From Thauera butanivorans NBRC 103042 (GTDB lineage Bacteria > Pseudomonadota > Gammaproteobacteria > Burkholderiales > Rhodocyclaceae): a stretch of 64,000 nt of DNA. The notes beneath the pieces were generated by a model. That model saw only the letters and a program-made list of their open reading frames with translations. It was not told the DNA's origin and made no database searches. The translations under genes were made by a program, and so were the position numbers. Position 1 is the stretch's first letter, and the number at the start of each line of letters is the position of its first letter. Positions 38,485 to 48,918 of this stretch are shown piece after piece. Location: the NCBI RefSeq assembly GCF_001591165.1, contig NZ_BCUG01000008.1:103106-167105 (forward strand), written 5' to 3'.

Positions 38485-39458
38485 TCCAGCCTCACCCGCG
38501 GATCGACCAGCGTATAGGAGATGTCGGTCAGGATCAGGCCGATGATGTAGAGCACCGAACCGATGAACACCATCGCCCGCACCACGGCGAAGTCCTGCGC
38601 GTTGATCGCGTCGATGGTGTAGCTGCCGAGGCCCGGAATGGCAAAGAAGGACTCCACCAGCAGGCTGCCCATGAACAGCAGCGGAATCACCACCACCACG
38701 CCGGTCAGGATCGGGATCAGCGCGTTGCGCAGCACGTGGCGGAACAGCACCGCCAGTTCGGACAGGCCCTTGGCACGCGCGGTGCGCACGTAGTCCTTCG
38801 AAATCTCTTCGAGGAAGATCGTCCGGTACCAGCGCACCGAGGAGCCGATGCCGGCCAGCACGCTGATCAGCACCGGCAGCATCAGGAAGCGCGTCGCGTC
38901 CAGCCCCGGCGCGTAGCCCGAGATCGGCACCAGCGCCCACAGCTTGGACACCAGCCACTGGCCGCCGATGATGTAGAACAGGCTGGAGATCGACATCATC
39001 GCCACGCAGATCACCACGCCCCAGAAATCCAGGTAGGTGGCGCGGAAGAACACCAGCAGCAGCGCCAGGCTGATCGACGCGAACAGGCTCAGCACGAAGG
39101 TCGGCAGCGCGATCGCCAGCGACGGCCCCATGCGGTCGCGGATCTCCTGGCCGATGTCGCGGCCGTCGTCGGCGCGGCCGAACTCGAGTGCGAACATGCG
39201 CAGCGACTTGTCGAAGAAGATCGTGTCGGTGAAGCGTGCGCTGCCTTCCGCATCGGCATTGACGAACATCGGCTTGTCGTAGCCGCGGTCGGCCTTCCAG
39301 CGCTCGATCGCCTCCGGCGTGGCGCGCTTGACGCCGATGTGCATGCGCGCCATGTCGTCCGGCGAGTTGACGACGAAGAACAGCACGAAGGTCAGCAGGT
39401 TGACACCGATCAGGATCGGGATCGCATACAGCACGCGGCGGACGAGATAGGCCAGCAT
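38481..39458 (-). CDS. Peptide ABC transporter permease, YejB-like
   Basis: 325 aa from ATG 39458. DppB/YejB-type permease: N-terminal LAYLVRRVLYAIPILIGVNLLTFVLFF, a periplasmic loop with RYDKPMFVN-like residues, then further helices and the cytoplasmic loop KDYVRTARAKGLSELAVLFRHVLRNALIPI that contacts the ATPase. It ends DPRVRLE. Start overlaps the binding-protein stop (ATGA) and its stop overlaps the YejE-like start, so the three genes form one unit. Confidence 0.92.
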   Translation of the reverse strand: MLAYLVRRVLYAIPILIGVNLLTFVLFFVVNSPDDMARMHIGVKRATPEAIERWKADRGYDKPMFVNADAEGSARFTDTIFFDKSLRMFALEFGRADDGRDIGQEIRDRMGPSLAIALPTFVLSLFASISLALLLVFFRATYLDFWGVVICVAMMSISSLFYIIGGQWLVSKLWALVPISGYAPGLDATRFLMLPVLISVLAGIGSSVRWYRTIFLEEISKDYVRTARAKGLSELAVLFRHVLRNALIPILTGVVVVIPLLFMGSLLVESFFAIPGLGSYTIDAINAQDFAVVRAMVFIGSVLYIIGLILTDISYTLVDPRVRLE

Positions 39459-41767
39459 CAGCGCTTCTCCCCTGCCTCGTCCGGTACCGCGGTGGCGACT
39501 TCGCGCCGGCGCCAGTGCAGCACCGCCGGCGAGACCATCGCAAGCAGCAGCAGCGCCACCAGCACCAGCGGCCACAGCACCGGCTCGTTCCATTCCGCCC
39601 GGGCGGCGGCGCGGCGCTCGACGTCGAGACGCAGGTACTTGATGTTGTTGCGCACCATCGCGCCGGTCTTGCGGTTGTACACCCAGCCGTGCTGCAGCGA
39701 ATAGGTTTTGGGATGGAAGGCGAACACCCAGGGCGCGTCGTGCCGCAGCATCGCCACCATGCGGTCGATCACCTGTTGCCGCGCAGGGCCGTCGGGCATT
39801 CCCTTCATGCGCTCGAACAAGGCGTCGTATTCCGGGTTCTCGTAGTTCGCCGCGTTCTGGCCGCTGAACCTGACCTTGCCCTGCGGACCATGCAGCAGGA
39901 ACAACAGGTTTTCCGGGTCGGGGTAGTCGGCATTCCAGCCGAGGAAGAAAAGCTGGGCATTACCTTGCCGGATCTTGTCCTGGAAGCGGTTCCAGTCGGT
40001 CGGGCGCACGACGAACTGCACGCCCAGTGAGCGGAATTGCTTGGCCAGCCAATCCGAGCGCGTCTTGTCGCCGAACGATCCCGGCGTGGTATCGAGGTTG
40101 ACGACCAACGGCTCGCCGGTGCGTGCATTGCGGCCATTGGGCCAGCCCGCTTCGGCCAGCAGGCGGCGAGCTTCGTCCAGGCCGCGGCGCACCGGCCTGC
40201 CGTTCACATCGTCGCCCTGCCATTCATAGACGACCGGATTGATGCCTTCGCGGCCCTCGCGTGCGCCGAAGATGCCGGGCGGAATCGGACTCATGCCCGG
40301 CAGACCGCGGCCGTTGAGGAAGATCGAGACGAACTCCTCCATGTCGAGCGCGATCGAGATCGCCTGCCGCAGCTTGCGCGCCTGTTCGCGGCTTTCCCGC
40401 GATCCGCCGGGGGCGCCCGAGCCGGCCACCCCCTTTTCCCGGCTGCCGCCACCGACCAAGGGATCGAGCATGTTGAAGCCGAGATAGAAGATCGACGGCG
40501 CCACCGACGTCAACAGCCGGATGCCTCTGTCCTCCATCTCGTCCGACAAGGCCACGTCGCCCTGGCTGGTCATCGTCACCGCCTGGTCGAAGTTGTCGGA
40601 CGACACGCCCGAGGCATCGTAATAGCCCTGCAGGAACTTGTTCCAGTACGGAATGCCTTCGCGTTCGCGCGAGAACACCACGCGGTCGATGAAAGGCATG
40701 GTCTTGCCGCAGTCGGCCAGCAGCCCGGCCGCCGCATCGTCCGGCTCGCCCTCGCAAGGATAGGACTCGCCGCGGAAATTCGGGTTGCGCGCCAGCACCA
40801 TGCGCGCGTTCGGGTTGTTCTCGACCAGCATGTAGGGGCCGGTGCCGACCGGCCACCAGTCCAGCGTCAGGTTGCGCTCGGCCATGCCGGGCTGGGCGAA
40901 GAAACGGTCGACCTCCGGCGGTACCGGACTGAAGAAAGGCATCGTCAGCCAGTACATGAACTGTGGATAAACGCCCTGCAGCGTGATGCGGTAAGTATGG
41001 CGATCCACCACCTCGACGCCCGGCAGCTCGAAACGCTCCAGATCCAGCGCACCACCGCCCTGCTCCGCCGCGGCCTTCTGCGCGGCCACCAACTGCTCGT
41101 GCAGGGTCTTCAGGCCGGGAATGTACTCGGCCATCAGTTCGAAGATCGGCGAATGCAGGCTCGGATGGGCCAGCCGCTTGATCTGGTGCACATAGTCCGC
41201 CGCCAGCAGTTCGCGCGTACCGGTTTCCTCGAAGTCGCCCAAGCCGCGAATGCCGCGTAGATCGTCCGCCGTCAGGCCCAGATAACGCGGCGAACCGTCT
41301 TCGTTCAAAGCAAAAGCCGGATGCGGCTGGTAGAGGATGCCCTCCTCGATGCGGATCTCGACCACCGTCTTCGCCACGTTCGCCGCATCCGCCGTGGCCG
41401 GCAGTTCCCGGCCGTTGCGGTCGTAGCGCCGCACACCGGGCATCTCCGCGGCAGTGGCAGGCTCCAGCACATACGGGCGCTTCAGATAGTGGTACTGCAG
41501 CGGCGGCTCGACGATCTGGTACAGGAAGGCGGCCTCGTCCTCACTGTAGGACTGCACCGGATCGAGATGCTTGGGGCGCTCGGTGAAGGCGGTGTAGAAG
41601 ATGTTCTCGCCGCGCTCGACGCTCGGATACGGATCGTTCAGCCCCGCCGAACAGCCCAGCAGCACCAGCGCGCAAGCTGCCGCCGCACTCCGTGCGAAGG
41701 CACGGCGGAACAAGCCGGGCGGACGGCACAGGAGCGACGACACGGAAGGAGCCGGAAGACGGGGCAC
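39458..41767 (-). CDS. Peptide ABC transporter substrate-binding lipoprotein with C-terminal membrane anchor
   Basis: 769 aa from GTG 41767; the start is weakly supported, and later GTG/TTG codons (41743, 41716) are possible. A lipobox LVLLGC is preceded by an Arg-rich leader. SBP family 5 features: RPKHLDPVQSYSEDEA, DRHTYRITLQGVYPQFMYWLTMPFFSPVP, VGTGPYMLVE, LFFLGWNADYPDPENLLFLLHG. A Gly/Ser/Glu-rich insert sits near residues 410-430. A hydrophobic helix (LWPLVLVALLLLAMVSPAVL) close to the C-terminus followed by basic residues is unusual for this family and would anchor the protein in the inner membrane as well. Confidence 0.88.
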   Translation of the reverse strand: MPRLPAPSVSSLLCRPPGLFRRAFARSAAAACALVLLGCSAGLNDPYPSVERGENIFYTAFTERPKHLDPVQSYSEDEAAFLYQIVEPPLQYHYLKRPYVLEPATAAEMPGVRRYDRNGRELPATADAANVAKTVVEIRIEEGILYQPHPAFALNEDGSPRYLGLTADDLRGIRGLGDFEETGTRELLAADYVHQIKRLAHPSLHSPIFELMAEYIPGLKTLHEQLVAAQKAAAEQGGGALDLERFELPGVEVVDRHTYRITLQGVYPQFMYWLTMPFFSPVPPEVDRFFAQPGMAERNLTLDWWPVGTGPYMLVENNPNARMVLARNPNFRGESYPCEGEPDDAAAGLLADCGKTMPFIDRVVFSREREGIPYWNKFLQGYYDASGVSSDNFDQAVTMTSQGDVALSDEMEDRGIRLLTSVAPSIFYLGFNMLDPLVGGGSREKGVAGSGAPGGSRESREQARKLRQAISIALDMEEFVSIFLNGRGLPGMSPIPPGIFGAREGREGINPVVYEWQGDDVNGRPVRRGLDEARRLLAEAGWPNGRNARTGEPLVVNLDTTPGSFGDKTRSDWLAKQFRSLGVQFVVRPTDWNRFQDKIRQGNAQLFFLGWNADYPDPENLLFLLHGPQGKVRFSGQNAANYENPEYDALFERMKGMPDGPARQQVIDRMVAMLRHDAPWVFAFHPKTYSLQHGWVYNRKTGAMVRNNIKYLRLDVERRAAARAEWNEPVLWPLVLVALLLLAMVSPAVLHWRRREVATAVPDEAGEKR

Positions 41768-41926
41768 AGGCAGACGGAGGAATCAGGACAGCCGCGATTC
41801 TGGCAGGTTTTGCCGGCCATCGCAGCGCCTGCAGCCAATAGCGGCGGCGCGCATGGCTTTCACTGCGGCCATCACCTGCGCCAATGGCATCATCGCGACA
41901 GATCTCTGTCGCCATCAGGGTTTTCG

Positions 41927-41932
41927 CTATAA
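41927..41932 (+). promoter_or_regulatory. fabI -10 element
   Basis: A perfect TATAAT 29 bases before the fabI ATG; the -35 region is poor. The short AT-rich stretch stands out in this G+C-rich region. Confidence 0.55.
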
Positions 41933-41961
41933 TCGAACGCCTGTCATTCGGAGTAGGGTCA

Positions 41962-42756
41962 ATGGCTTTCCTTGCCGGCAAACGAATCCTGATCACCGGT
42001 CTGCTCAGCAACCGTTCGATTGCCTACGGCATCGCCAAGGCGATGCACCGCGAAGGAGCAGAACTCGCGTTTACCTACCAGAATGAGCGCTTCCAGGAAC
42101 GCGTGACCAAGATGGCGGCCGAGTTCGGCAGCAGCCTGCTGTTCCCGCTCGACGTCCAGGACGACGCCCAGATCACCGGCCTGTTCGAACAACTCGGCCA
42201 GCACTGGGACGGTCTCGATGGCCTGGTCCATTCCATCGCCTACGCGCCCAGCGACAGTCTCGAAGGCGATTTCCTCGACGGCCTGTCGCGCGAGGCCTTC
42301 CGGCTTTCCCAAGAAGTCAGCGCCTACAGCTTCCCGGCGCTGGCCAAGGCCGCCCGGCCGCTGATGAAGGGCCGCAACGGCGCGCTGCTGACGCTGTCCT
42401 ATCTCGGCGCCGAGCGCACCATGCCCAACTACAACATCATGGGTCTGGCCAAGGCCAGCCTCGAAGCCTCGGTGCGCTACCTCGCCGTCACCCTCGGCCC
42501 GGAAGGCACCCGGGTCAATGCCGTGTCCGCCGGCCCGATCAAGACGCTGGCGGCGTCGGGCATCGGCAGCTTCGGCAAGCTGCTCGCCTTCAACGAGCAC
42601 AACGCCCCGCTGCGCCGCAGCATCAGCATCGACGAAGTCGGCAACGCCGCCGCCTTCCTCTGCTCGGACCTCGCCAGCGGCATCACTGGCGAGATCATGT
42701 ACGTGGACGGCGGCTTCAACATCACTGCCCTGGGCAATCCGGAGCCCATGGCCTGA
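41962..42756 (+). CDS. fabI: Enoyl-[acyl-carrier-protein] reductase (NADH)
   Basis: 264 aa from ATG 41962, the size of E. coli FabI; the in-frame start at 41884 precedes the promoter and is rejected. It catalyses the last step of each fatty-acid elongation cycle. The Rossmann start [23 protein letters not shown] binds NAD; active-site Tyr147, Tyr157 and Lys164 (YxxxxxxK) align one residue off E. coli Tyr146/Tyr156/Lys163. The [14 protein letters not shown] loop is the triclosan-binding region in homologues. Single-gene unit. Confidence 0.97.
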   Translation: MAFLAGKRILITGLLSNRSIAYGIAKAMHREGAELAFTYQNERFQERVTKMAAEFGSSLLFPLDVQDDAQITGLFEQLGQHWDGLDGLVHSIAYAPSDSLEGDFLDGLSREAFRLSQEVSAYSFPALAKAARPLMKGRNGALLTLSYLGAERTMPNYNIMGLAKASLEASVRYLAVTLGPEGTRVNAVSAGPIKTLAASGIGSFGKLLAFNEHNAPLRRSISIDEVGNAAAFLCSDLASGITGEIMYVDGGFNITALGNPEPMA

Positions 42757-43157
42757 TCTTTCCGTGCACGCCCTGTCGGTCAGCGGCAACTGCCTCAGCG
42801 ACGGACGGGCAGCGGACTGCAAACGCCGCCACCCTTGCACGAGCACCAGGACTGCCGCTTCGGCGCCGCGCCGTCACCATTTGCGGCCCTTCGGCCAGGC
42901 AGGCATCCAGCAATTCGTTGAACTGCCTTTCGCATCCTGAGCAGGCCATGTGCGCATGGCCTGCTTCAATCAAGCCATTCATCTGACCGGGCAGCTTCCT
43001 TTCGCGATCAAAGTCGAGCCCGCTCACGAGCGGGCCGGGTTCCATCCGCCCGGGCATTGGCGCCCATGAAAACTCGACCCCGGCCCCCTCACAAGGGCCT
43101 TGAGCAATTGCTGGCAAGCACCTGCCAAGGGATGGAGAAGCGCCCTCGAGAAATCCG
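42757..43157. other. Gap of ~490 bases between fabI and the M48 gene, no assured gene
   Basis: A hairpin GCCCGCTC/GAGCGGGC lies at 43018-43035 without a U-run. On the minus strand, an 86-codon frame (42982 down to 42722, running into fabI) encodes HMACSGCERQFNELLDACLAEG with a CxxC, but ribosome-binding site spacing is poor and the rest is Arg/Ala-rich. It may be a gene remnant. I see nothing else until the M48 promoter region. Confidence 0.4.
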
Positions 43158-43199
43158 TTGACATAACATGGCGTCAACAAATGTTTCATTCTGTATATT
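43157..43199 (+). promoter_or_regulatory. Promoter/operator region of the M48 peptidase gene
   Basis: AT-rich stretch containing the inverted repeat GTTGAC (43157-43162)/GTCAAC (43173-43178) with 10 bases between, a TTGACA at 43158-43163, and TATATT at 43194-43199. The palindrome covers the -35, so it may be an operator. Exact -10 choice is unsure. Confidence 0.45.
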
Positions 43200-43244
43200 T
43201 TTATGGCATCATGCGGAAATTTTCCAACCAGCCACGAATACACC

Positions 43245-44000
43245 ATGAAACTTCTCCCTCTCGCGGCCGCAGCGACCGCCTCGCTGCTCGTGCTGTCGGG
43301 TTGCAAGACCACCGGCATGGACCTGAGCAAAATGGTCAGTGCCGGCCAGAACCTTGCCACCGCAGCCACCCTGTCGGACGATGAAGTTCGTGCCCTCGGC
43401 AATCGGACCTCCGCCCACTACGACAAGAAGACCCCGGTCGCGCCAGCGGGCAACAAGCACGCCAAGCGGCTGGCGAAGCTGGCGTCCAAGTGGCAGACCG
43501 TCGATGGCATGAAGCTCAATTACAAGGTCTATCTCACGTCCGAGGTCAACGCCTTCGCTGTCCCCAATGGCGCCATCCGCGTCCATGCCGGGCTGCTGGA
43601 GAAGTTCAACGACGACGAAGTGCGCTATGTCATCGCGCATGAAATCGGCCACGTCATGCTCGGCCACTCGAAGAGCCAACTGAGAACCGCCTACGCGGCC
43701 TCGGCGGTGCGCGAAGCCGCCGCTGCCAGTAACAACAACGCGGTCGCGGCCATTTCTGCATCGGAGCTCGGTGCGATCGGTGAAGCCTTCGTGAATGCCC
43801 AGTTCTCCCAGAAACAGGAAAACGAAGCCGACGATTACGCGGTGGATTTCCTGCGCAAGAACGGTTTGAAGGCCGACGGGGCCGTGACGGCGCTGCGCAA
43901 GCTCGAAACGATGTTCGGCAACGACCGTAGCGTGTTCTCCAGCCATCCGGCACCGGGGGCGCGTGCTGAGCGCATGGCCCAGCGCCTCGCCGCACGCTGA
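43245..44000 (+). CDS. M48-family metalloprotease lipoprotein
   Basis: 251 aa from ATG 43245. Lipobox LVLSGC (Cys20) marks an outer-membrane or periplasmic lipoprotein. Zinc site HEIGH at 132-136 (AHEIGHVMLGH), third ligand in ENEADDYAVDFL, and SSHPAPGARAERM near the end are standard for M48 (LoiP/YcaL/BepA-like) proteases, which clear misfolded outer-membrane proteins. It is monocistronic. The neighbouring ppiD and clpB genes also serve protein quality control, though they are on the other strand. Confidence 0.92.
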   Translation: MKLLPLAAAATASLLVLSGCKTTGMDLSKMVSAGQNLATAATLSDDEVRALGNRTSAHYDKKTPVAPAGNKHAKRLAKLASKWQTVDGMKLNYKVYLTSEVNAFAVPNGAIRVHAGLLEKFNDDEVRYVIAHEIGHVMLGHSKSQLRTAYAASAVREAAAASNNNAVAAISASELGAIGEAFVNAQFSQKQENEADDYAVDFLRKNGLKADGAVTALRKLETMFGNDRSVFSSHPAPGARAERMAQRLAAR

Positions 44001-44025
44001 AGGCCGGCCTCCCGGCCCCTTCCTG

Positions 44026-44054
44026 CGGCCCCGGCGAAAGATCCGCCGGGGCCG
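44026..44054 (+). terminator. Terminator-like hairpin after the M48 gene
   Basis: An 11-bp G/C stem CGGCCCCGGCG/CGCCGGGGCCG with a 7-base loop begins 26 bases past the stop; only a short T-containing tract (GTTGCGTTTC) follows. Confidence 0.6.
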
Positions 44055-44112
44055 TTGCGTTTCAAGGAGTACCACGCTGGCATTCAGCCCGCCGCCGAAA
44101 TAGCCATAAGCA

Positions 44113-44153
44113 AAAAGGCCTGGCCTCCATGCAACGCAGGAGCCAGGCCTTTT
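44113..44153. terminator. Bidirectional terminator between M48 gene and ppiD
   Basis: A 12-bp stem AAAAGGCCTGGC/GCCAGGCCTTTT with A- and T-runs on both sides, between convergent genes. A further hairpin GGAGGAAGCCC/GGGCTTCCTCC (44207-44233) lies just after the ppiD stop but lacks a U-run. Confidence 0.8.
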
Positions 44154-44241
44154 CGGCTGGTCGAATCCGGTTTGCCAGGCGCCGTCCAGACCGGGCGGTT
44201 ACCGGGGGAGGAAGCCCATGGCGGGCTTCCTCCGAAGGCCA

Positions 44242-46134
44242 CTACCGGGCCTGTTGCGGCGCCAGTTTGACCTGGACTTCGTAACGCTTGCGCAGTTCGG
44301 CGATGAAAGCGGCGAAATCGCGCTCCGCCAGCAACTGGCCGTATTGCTCGGCCACCGCCTTGACCCGCTCGTCGCCATCGGTGATCTGCGGACGGTCGAC
44401 TGCTTCGATGCGGTAAATCACATAGTCACCATCCGGCAGGGCCAGGCCGACATGGGCCGGCAGCTTGGCCGTCGGCGCCGAAAACACCGCCTGCATCGCT
44501 TCGCCGGGCAGGCCCGGCGCCGCACGCTGCAGCTTGCGCACGGCACCGAAGTTGCCCTCGACCGCCTCGCCCTTGTCGAGCGCGGCCAGCATCGCACTGC
44601 CCTGTTCCTGGGCGCGTTTTGCACCCGCCTCGCGGCGCAGTTCGGCCACGACCTGGTCGCGCACCTCGTCGAGCGGCGGTTGCACTGCGGCTTCGAAGGC
44701 CTTCACCCGTGCGGCGACCAGCGTGTTCGGCGCCACTTCGATTGCCTCGGTGTTGCGTGCATTCGACACTGCGTCGTCGGCGAACAGCGCATCGAGCAGG
44801 CGCTCGTTGCTGTAGCCGCCGACCTTGCCGCCGTTGCGCGACACCCAGTCGGTAGTGCGGATTTCGAGCTTCAGTGCCTCGGCGACCGGCGCCAGGCTGT
44901 CCGGCTGTTCGTAGACCATGTTGGCGAACTGCTCTGCCTGTTCGGCAAACAGCCTGCTCGCGGCCTGGCTGCGCAGTTCGGCTTCGATTTCGCCGCGGAC
45001 TTTGTCGAACGGACGGATGGACGCCGGCTTGATGGCAGTGACCTGGATGACATGGACGCCGAAGTCGCTGCGCACCGGCTCGCCGATCTCGTCCTTCTGC
45101 TGCGAGAACGCCGCCTCCTCGAAGGACGGGACCATCGCTCCGCGGCCGAAGAAGCCCAGATCGCCGCCGCGCGAGGCGGAACCGCTGTCCTTCGACTTTT
45201 CCTTCGCGACTTCGGCGAAGGCCGACGGATCCTTGCGCAGTTGCTCGGCGATCGCCCGCGCCTCGCCCATCACCCGCTCGACTTCGGCGGCATCGGCATC
45301 GGCCGCGAGTTCGAGCAGGATGTGGCGTGCCTGGCGCTCCTCGGCCACACCGAAGCGGCCGGGATTTCCGTCGTAGAAAGCCCTGATCTCGTCTTCGCTG
45401 ACGCTGACCTGCTTCTCCACGGCTTCACGGTCGAACACCACGTATTCCGCCTGCAGGCGCGCCGGGCGCTGGAAGCGTGCGGCGTTGGCGGCATACCAGG
45501 CGTTGATCTCGTCGTCGCCGACCTGGAGGTCGGCAGCCAGTTCGGCGCCCGACAGGCGCAACTCGCTGACGGTGCGCTCTTCGAGCTGCGCCTCGAGGAA
45601 ACGGCGGGCCGACGGCAACGGCGCGAAGCCGGCATCGCCCACGGCCAGCGAGACATGCTGGATGCGGACATCCTGCGCCAGGCGGGATTCGAACATCGCC
45701 GGCGTCATGCCCTGGGCGCGCAGCAGCATCTCATAGCGCTCGAGGGAAAAGCGGCCGTCTTCCTGGAATGAAGGCACGGCGGCGATCGTTTCCTGCAATT
45801 CCTGCGGGGTGACGCTGAAGCGGTTGTCGGCGGCGTAGAGGGCCAACACGCGACGGTTGATGACGTTGTCCAGCACCGAGCGGCGCAGCGCATCCGATTC
45901 GAGCAGGGCGCGGTCGACTTCGCCGCCGGCGGCGGCGCGCAGACGGTCCTGCTGGTCGCGCAGCGCCTGTTCGAACTCGAGCGCACCGATCGGCGTGCCC
46001 GCCACGACCGCGACTTCATTCCCGCCCGGCGCATCGCTGAAATAAGCATCCATGCCGAAGAATGCGAACGGCACGATGAGGATGGCCAGAATGATTTGCG
46101 CAATGCGCTTGTTGTTGCGTACAGCCTCGAACAT
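44242..46134 (-). CDS. ppiD: Periplasmic folding chaperone / peptidyl-prolyl isomerase PpiD
   Basis: 630 aa from ATG 46134 (MFEAVRNNKRIAQIIL); a start at 46179 would prepend a non-homologous polar stretch. One N-terminal inner-membrane anchor (IILAILIVPFAFFGMDAYF), a SurA-like chaperone domain (residues ~40-260), one parvulin domain (about 265-365: RQARHILLEL, SKDSGSASRGGDLGFFGRGAMVPSFEEAAF, FGVHVIQV) and a C-terminal SurA-like part. PpiD works near the Sec translocon on emerging periplasmic proteins. Monocistronic, convergent with the M48 protease gene. Confidence 0.95.
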   Translation of the reverse strand: MFEAVRNNKRIAQIILAILIVPFAFFGMDAYFSDAPGGNEVAVVAGTPIGALEFEQALRDQQDRLRAAAGGEVDRALLESDALRRSVLDNVINRRVLALYAADNRFSVTPQELQETIAAVPSFQEDGRFSLERYEMLLRAQGMTPAMFESRLAQDVRIQHVSLAVGDAGFAPLPSARRFLEAQLEERTVSELRLSGAELAADLQVGDDEINAWYAANAARFQRPARLQAEYVVFDREAVEKQVSVSEDEIRAFYDGNPGRFGVAEERQARHILLELAADADAAEVERVMGEARAIAEQLRKDPSAFAEVAKEKSKDSGSASRGGDLGFFGRGAMVPSFEEAAFSQQKDEIGEPVRSDFGVHVIQVTAIKPASIRPFDKVRGEIEAELRSQAASRLFAEQAEQFANMVYEQPDSLAPVAEALKLEIRTTDWVSRNGGKVGGYSNERLLDALFADDAVSNARNTEAIEVAPNTLVAARVKAFEAAVQPPLDEVRDQVVAELRREAGAKRAQEQGSAMLAALDKGEAVEGNFGAVRKLQRAAPGLPGEAMQAVFSAPTAKLPAHVGLALPDGDYVIYRIEAVDRPQITDGDERVKAVAEQYGQLLAERDFAAFIAELRKRYEVQVKLAPQQAR

Positions 46135-46185
46135 CTCGTTTTCCGTGGAAAGCCGTGGGGAATTTCTTGCATGAGGCATGAAGAA

Positions 46186-46219
46186 AACCCGGCAGGGGCT
46201 GTGAGGCCCCTGCCGGGTT
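46186..46219 (-). terminator. clpB terminator
   Basis: A 14-bp stem AACCCGGCAGGGGC/GCCCCTGCCGGGTT with a 6-base loop; on the clpB transcript it is followed by TTTTC. Strong intrinsic terminator. Confidence 0.9.
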
Positions 46220-46260
46220 CATCTGCCAAGACGGCAGTTTATCGCATTCTGCTGCTACGA

Positions 46261-48840
<2,580 letters not shown>

Positions 48841-48875
48841 GGAAGCCATCCTCGGGATTCGTTGAACTGAACCCT

Positions 48876-48903
48876 ATGTGGGGTGCATTGCCCGCGCTTC
48901 AAG
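48876..48903 (-). promoter_or_regulatory. Sigma-32 heat-shock promoter of clpB
   Basis: On the minus strand: CTTGAA (48903-48898), 14 bases, CCCCACAT (48883-48876). This matches the RpoH consensus (CTTGAA, 11-16 bases, CCCCATnT) almost perfectly and lies about 35 bases before the clpB ATG. Confidence 0.85.
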
Positions 48904-48918
48904 TGGGATGCTATCGGC

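Noticed and set aside
43018..43035. Intrinsic terminator of fabI
   Set aside because: Stem is perfect but 260 bases after the stop and without a U-run on the fabI strand.
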